The position numbers and the translations under genes are program-made. A model generated the notes under the pieces. That model worked only from the letters and a program-made list of their open reading frames with translations. It made no database searches and was not told the DNA's origin. Source: Prevotella sp. (GTDB lineage: Bacteria > Bacteroidota > Bacteroidia > Bacteroidales > Bacteroidaceae). From it: a stretch of 9,354 nt of DNA. Below are positions 5,838-9,354 of this stretch, piece by piece; the first letter of the stretch is position 1, and each line of letters begins with the position of its first letter. The stretch is from the NCBI GenBank assembly GCA_016291915.1, contig JAEEZP010000267.1, positions 1-9,354 on the forward strand. The letters run 5' to 3'.

Positions 5838-8279
5838 ATGAACTTCCAAATCAAGAATACAGAGAATATGGGTGGTATGAACGACCGTATCCGTCGTTTG
5901 CGTCAGGAGAATTTCGATACCCCGACAACCCTCAGCATTGAGCGTGCACTCATCGAGACCGCTTTCTATAAGGAGTATTATGGCACCATGCCCATCGCTG
6001 TGCTGCGTGCCAGGAACTTCTATGAGATATGTAAGAAAAAGACAATCTATATCGGTGATGATGAACTGATCGTGGGCGAGCGAGGACCGGTGCCCAAGGC
6101 GGTACCCACCTTCCCCGAGCTCACCTGTCACTCAGTGGAAGATCTGCATACCCTCGACACCCGTGAGTTGCAATCCTATCATATCTCTCAAGCAGATATC
6201 GATACTTATGAGCGGGAGGTGATTCCTTATTGGAAGGGAAAGACACAGCGTGAACGGATCTTCAACCATGTGTCTAAGGAATGGGAAGAAGCTTATCATG
6301 CCGGTGTGTTCACGGAATTTATGGAGCAGCGTGCTGCCGGACATACTGCCATGGACGGGAAGATGTATCGTGAGGGTTTGCTGGAGGTGAAACAACGGAT
6401 TCAGCAGCATTTGGAAGCACTCGACTTTATCTATGATCCCGAAGCTACCGACAAACAACAGGAGTTGGAGGCGATGCTCATCTCATGTGATGCGGCTATC
6501 CTCTTTGCTGAGCGACATGCTGCGTTGGCAGAGCAGATGGCTGCTGGGGAAACGGATCCGCAAAGGAAGAAAGAACTGGAGAAGATCGCTGAGGTATGCC
6601 GTTGGGTACCTGCACATGCTCCTCGTAACCTCTGGGAGGCGATACAGATGTATTGGTTTGTGCATTTAGGGACGGTTACTGAGTTGAATGGCTGGGACTC
6701 GATGAATCCCGGGCATCTCGATCAGCACCTATATCCTTTCTATGAGAAAGGTATTGCTGAGGGGACCCTCACCCGCGACGAAGCCAAAGAACTCATCTCC
6801 TGTCTGTGGATCAAGTTCAACAACCAGCCGGCGCCGCCGAAGGTGGGTGTGACTGCTTTGGAGAGCGGCACCTATAATGATTTTACGAATATCAATATCG
6901 GTGGAGTGGACCGTGAAGGAAAGAGTGCCACCAACGAGATTTCGTATATGATCCTTGAAGTGCAGGAGGAGCTTCACGAGCTGCAACCGGGATTGTCTAT
7001 CCATATTGCCGACAACACACCGGATCGATTCCTGTTGGAGGGTATCAAGGTGATTCGTCAGGGACATGGTTATCCTTCTGTCTTCAACCCCGATACTTAT
7101 ATCCAAGAGATGGTACGCGATGGTAAATCGCTGGAGGATGCCCGTGAAGGAGGATGCTCAGGATGTATAGAGGTGGGTGCTTTCGGCAAAGAGGCTTATC
7201 TGTTGACGGGTTATCTGAATACGCCGAAGATCCTGGAGATTACACTCAACAACGGGGTGGATCCAGAGACAGGAAAACAATTGGGTTTGCAGACAGGCGA
7301 TCCCCGTTTGTTTACTTCTTTCGAACAACTCTACGAAGCATGGCATCAGCAGATAACGTATTTCGTCAACCTGAAACTGTCGGTGAACAACTACATCGAG
7401 AGGATGTTCTCACTTTATGCTCCGGCAACCTTCCTGAGTATCTTCATTGATGATTGTATCGCCAAAGGAAAGGATTATTACAGTGGGGGTGCCCGTTATA
7501 ACACCACCTATATACAATGTACCGGACTGGGTACTATCACCGACTGTTTCACCACATTGAAGAAACATGTCTTTGAGGAACACCGATACGGCATGGGGGA
7601 TATTCTTGAGGCGATGAAGAATAATTGGGGCGAGGCATGTGCTGAGGATATGGCTTTGGGTGACAAGCAACAGAAATATCGTGTCATGCGACAGTATATC
7701 CGTAACCACACCCCGTTCTTCGGCAATGATGATGCTTATGCGGATACCATAGCTGTGAGGGTATATGATGATCTGGTAAAGGCAATTGACGGACGACCGA
7801 ATACACGTGGTGGGAAAACACGACTGAACATGCTGTCAACCACCTGTCATAACTATTTCGGATCCGTGTGTGGAGCAACACCCGATGGGCGACTGGCGCA
7901 TTTCGCTATCTCTGACGGTACATCACCGGCACATGGCAGCGACAGTCATGGTCCTACGGCGGTGATCAAGTCACTCGGTAAACTCGACCAGACAAAATCA
8001 GGCGGTACCCTGCTCAATGTGCGTTTTGTCCCTAATCTGTTACGCCGCGAGGAAGACATGAAGAAATTCTCTTCGCTTATCCGTACGTATTTTAAGTTCG
8101 GCGGCCATCATATTCAGTTTAATATCGTTGATACACAGACACTTCTCGATGCTCAGAAACATCCTGAGAACTATCGTGACCTGCTTGTTCGTGTGGCAGG
8201 ATATTCGGATTATTTCAACGATATGACTGAACAACTGCAGAACGAGATTATTGCACGCACGGAAAATGATGAGATGTAA
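5838..8279 (+). CDS. hypD: Glycyl radical enzyme, trans-4-hydroxy-L-proline dehydratase (HypD)
   Basis: Removes water from trans-4-hydroxy-L-proline to give 1-pyrroline-5-carboxylate, by radical chemistry in the oxygen-free cytosol. From the ATG at 5838 the protein has 813 residues. It has the PFL-like domain, the thiyl cysteine C443 and base E445 in G-C-S-G-C-I-E-V, and the C-terminal glycyl radical site R-V-A-G788-Y-S-D-Y-F followed by L-Q-N-E-I-I-A-R-T. The C-x-E motif rules out pyruvate formate-lyase (Cys-Cys). Active-site positions I recall for C. difficile HypD (F152, H160, D278, S334, D339, F340, C434, E436, Y450) are F161, H169, D287, S343, D348, F349, C443, E445, Y459 here, all at +9; T645 and G765 are T668 and G788, both at +23. 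Starts at 5868 or 5877 (M-N-D-R-I-R-R-L-R) are equally reasonable, as homologues begin near there. A reading from 5709 would translate the repeat array and is rejected. The related C-N-cleaving HplG type is the main alternative. hypE is translationally coupled. Confidence 0.82.
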   Translation: MNFQIKNTENMGGMNDRIRRLRQENFDTPTTLSIERALIETAFYKEYYGTMPIAVLRARNFYEICKKKTIYIGDDELIVGERGPVPKAVPTFPELTCHSVEDLHTLDTRELQSYHISQADIDTYEREVIPYWKGKTQRERIFNHVSKEWEEAYHAGVFTEFMEQRAAGHTAMDGKMYREGLLEVKQRIQQHLEALDFIYDPEATDKQQELEAMLISCDAAILFAERHAALAEQMAAGETDPQRKKELEKIAEVCRWVPAHAPRNLWEAIQMYWFVHLGTVTELNGWDSMNPGHLDQHLYPFYEKGIAEGTLTRDEAKELISCLWIKFNNQPAPPKVGVTALESGTYNDFTNINIGGVDREGKSATNEISYMILEVQEELHELQPGLSIHIADNTPDRFLLEGIKVIRQGHGYPSVFNPDTYIQEMVRDGKSLEDAREGGCSGCIEVGAFGKEAYLLTGYLNTPKILEITLNNGVDPETGKQLGLQTGDPRLFTSFEQLYEAWHQQITYFVNLKLSVNNYIERMFSLYAPATFLSIFIDDCIAKGKDYYSGGARYNTTYIQCTGLGTITDCFTTLKKHVFEEHRYGMGDILEAMKNNWGEACAEDMALGDKQQKYRVMRQYIRNHTPFFGNDDAYADTIAVRVYDDLVKAIDGRPNTRGGKTRLNMLSTTCHNYFGSVCGATPDGRLAHFAISDGTSPAHGSDSHGPTAVIKSLGKLDQTKSGGTLLNVRFVPNLLRREEDMKKFSSLIRTYFKFGGHHIQFNIVDTQTLLDAQKHPENYRDLLVRVAGYSDYFNDMTEQLQNEIIARTENDEM

Positions 8280-9214
8280 TGACATTAAAAGTGGGAATAA
8301 CACTCTTTGATATCAAACGCTATGCCATCAACGATGGGCCTGGCATACGGACAACACTCTTTTTTAAGGGTTGTCCGCTCCGTTGTGTGTGGTGCCATAA
8401 TCCGGAGTCATGGGAGAGAGAACCGGAAATCTTATTCAAACCCACAAGATGTATCGGATGCAACAGCTGTGGTTGGTATCCCGATCATCTTCCACCGAAG
8501 AAGGAGGATGTATTGGCTGTGTCAGGAAGAAAACTAACTCCCTATGATGTGTGTCCTACCAAAGCACTTGAGTGTTACGGCCGTGAATGGACGATAGAGG
8601 AGGTGATGGATGAGATTGAGAAAGAGCGTGATGTGATGACAGACAGTGGCGGGGGAGTGACATTATGTGGCGGAGAACCGCTCATGCAGTGGAAGAATGC
8701 ATTGAGTCTTCTGAAGGAATTGGGTGTTCGGGGCTTTCACCGAACTGTGGATACTTCTCTTTATGCTTCTTGGGAGACTGTACGGCAGATTGCCGATGAA
8801 ACGGAGTTATTTTTGATTGATATCAAACATATGGACAGTGATGTCCATCGTCAAATGACGGGTGTGGGCAATGAACAGATTCTGGAGAATATCCGTTTGT
8901 TGACCGATATCTTAAAAACACGAAAAGATGATAACGAAAAATGTGGTATTTGGTTCAGAATACCGCTGATAGAAGGGGTGAATGCCGACGAGAGAAATAT
9001 CGAAAGTACGGCTAGCTTTATTGCAGAACTAAGGGGTGGAGATCAGAGAATACACTTGTTACCCTACCATGATATCGGAAAGGATAAGCACAGAAGGCGC
9101 GGAACGGTGTATAATCCTTATCATCTCAAGATGGCTGCACCCTCCGACAGTACGCTCGAACGCTGTCGACAACAGTTTGAGAACCATAGTATCCGCGTGA
9201 TTGTGGGTGGATAA
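8279..9214 (+). CDS. hypE: Glycyl radical enzyme activase, radical SAM (HypE-like)
   Basis: Installs the glycyl radical on the dehydratase by reductive cleavage of S-adenosylmethionine. The ATG overlaps the hypD stop by one base (TAATG), so translation is coupled and the pair is matched. The 311-residue protein has the radical-SAM cluster motif C32-x3-C36-x2-C39 in G-C-P-L-R-C-V-W-C-H-N-P-E, preceded by the activase signature N-D-G-P-G-I-R-T (18-25). S-G-G-G-V-T-L-C-G-G-E-P (123-134) is the SAM-binding glycine-rich segment, and D-I-K-H-M-D (181-186) is typical of this class. The inserted ferredoxin-like region is short: C58-x2-C61-x2-C64, then 27 residues, then C92-P-T-K-A-L, with C99 beyond. 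Most relatives have two full Cys4 sets here; this one seems to have material for one auxiliary [4Fe-4S] cluster. The specific name hypE rests on its partner. Confidence 0.88.
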   Translation: MTLKVGITLFDIKRYAINDGPGIRTTLFFKGCPLRCVWCHNPESWEREPEILFKPTRCIGCNSCGWYPDHLPPKKEDVLAVSGRKLTPYDVCPTKALECYGREWTIEEVMDEIEKERDVMTDSGGGVTLCGGEPLMQWKNALSLLKELGVRGFHRTVDTSLYASWETVRQIADETELFLIDIKHMDSDVHRQMTGVGNEQILENIRLLTDILKTRKDDNEKCGIWFRIPLIEGVNADERNIESTASFIAELRGGDQRIHLLPYHDIGKDKHRRRGTVYNPYHLKMAAPSDSTLERCRQQFENHSIRVIVGG

Positions 9215-9245
9215 GCCCCCTTTTATTTCTTTTTATGAAAAAATA

Positions 9246-9277
9246 TTTGGATATTTGCCTAAAACAATGTACCTTTG
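9246..9277 (+). promoter_or_regulatory. Bacteroidota promoter for the tRNA gene
   Basis: -33 TTTG (9246-9249) and -7 TACCTTTG (9270-9277) are 20 bases apart, a very good match to the Bacteroidota consensus. Transcription would begin near 9284, about 20 bases before the tRNA. The stretch 9215-9245 after hypE is T-rich (CCCCCTTTTATTTCTTTTT) but has only a 3-base G/C pairing ahead of it, so I do not call a terminator. Confidence 0.8.
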
Positions 9278-9306
9278 CATCCGACTTTCAAAAATACTGA
9301 AGTCAC

Positions 9307-9354
9307 GGACTTGTAGCTCAGTTGGTTAGAGCAACAGACTCATAATCTGGAGGT
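9307..9354 (+). tRNA. tRNA with CAT anticodon (elongator Met or Ile2), partial
   Basis: The first 48 bases of a tRNA are present; the variable loop, T arm and 3' acceptor strand are outside the window. Acceptor 5' strand GGACTTG (9307-9313), TA, D stem GCTC/GAGC (9316-9319, 9329-9332) around AGTTGGTTA, then the anticodon arm with loop CTCATAA and anticodon CAT at 9341-9343. Four anticodon-stem pairs form (C-G, A-T, G-C, A-T) and the outermost position 27-43 is A against G. The CTCATAA loop occurs in both elongator tRNA-Met and the lysidine-modified tRNA-Ile2, so the identity cannot be decided from this half; the non-initiator type is clear from the paired, non-mismatched acceptor beginning with GG and the absence of the GGG/CCC anticodon stem of initiators. 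Confidence 0.88.

Noticed and set aside
9212..9240. Intrinsic terminator after hypE
   Set aside because: There is a T-rich stretch, but only a 3-base G/C pairing could precede it, too weak to call.

Overview
The window looks like chromosomal DNA of an anaerobic Bacteroidales bacterium (Prevotella/Bacteroides-like). The signs are Bacteroidota-type promoters (-7 box TAnnTTTG, in one case with a well-spaced -33 TTTG on each of two promoters), A-rich leaders without clear Shine-Dalgarno sequences, several secreted or lipoprotein genes, and short tandem repeats between genes. The genus is an inference from style only.

Left part, minus strand (1-3252): the 5' part of a secreted multidomain protein that runs off the left edge (1-835); an unrecognised lipoprotein (1005-2114); and an exported protein with a DUF4424-like N-terminal part and a C-terminal YARHG-like domain (2176-3252). 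The last two probably form an operon, transcribed 2176-3252 first.

Middle, minus strand (3253-5641): an intergenic block with a GC-rich inverted repeat and a heptamer tandem repeat, then a two-gene operon read from about 5666: a zinc-metallopeptidase lipoprotein (4796-5641) and a cytosolic Xaa-Pro aminopeptidase of family M24B (3380-4789), 6 bases apart.

Right part, plus strand (5642-9354): a divergent promoter region, an 8 x 8 bp tandem repeat in the leader, a glycyl radical enzyme (5838-8279) and its radical-SAM activase (8279-9214), which overlap by one base, then a promoter and a partial tRNA with a CAT anticodon.

The most informative result is the assignment of the glycyl radical enzyme. 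The active-site positions I recall for Clostridioides difficile HypD, trans-4-hydroxy-L-proline dehydratase, all fall on identical residues at one constant offset up to Y459, and at a second constant offset after a 14-residue expansion. So 5838-9214 is read as hypD plus a hypE-like activase. HypD makes 1-pyrroline-5-carboxylate from hydroxyproline, the hallmark residue of collagen; the reductase (proC) that would finish the route to proline is not in the window. A surface protease and an X-Pro peptidase lie head to head with hypDE, which suggests, as inference, a module for using proline- and hydroxyproline-rich peptides.
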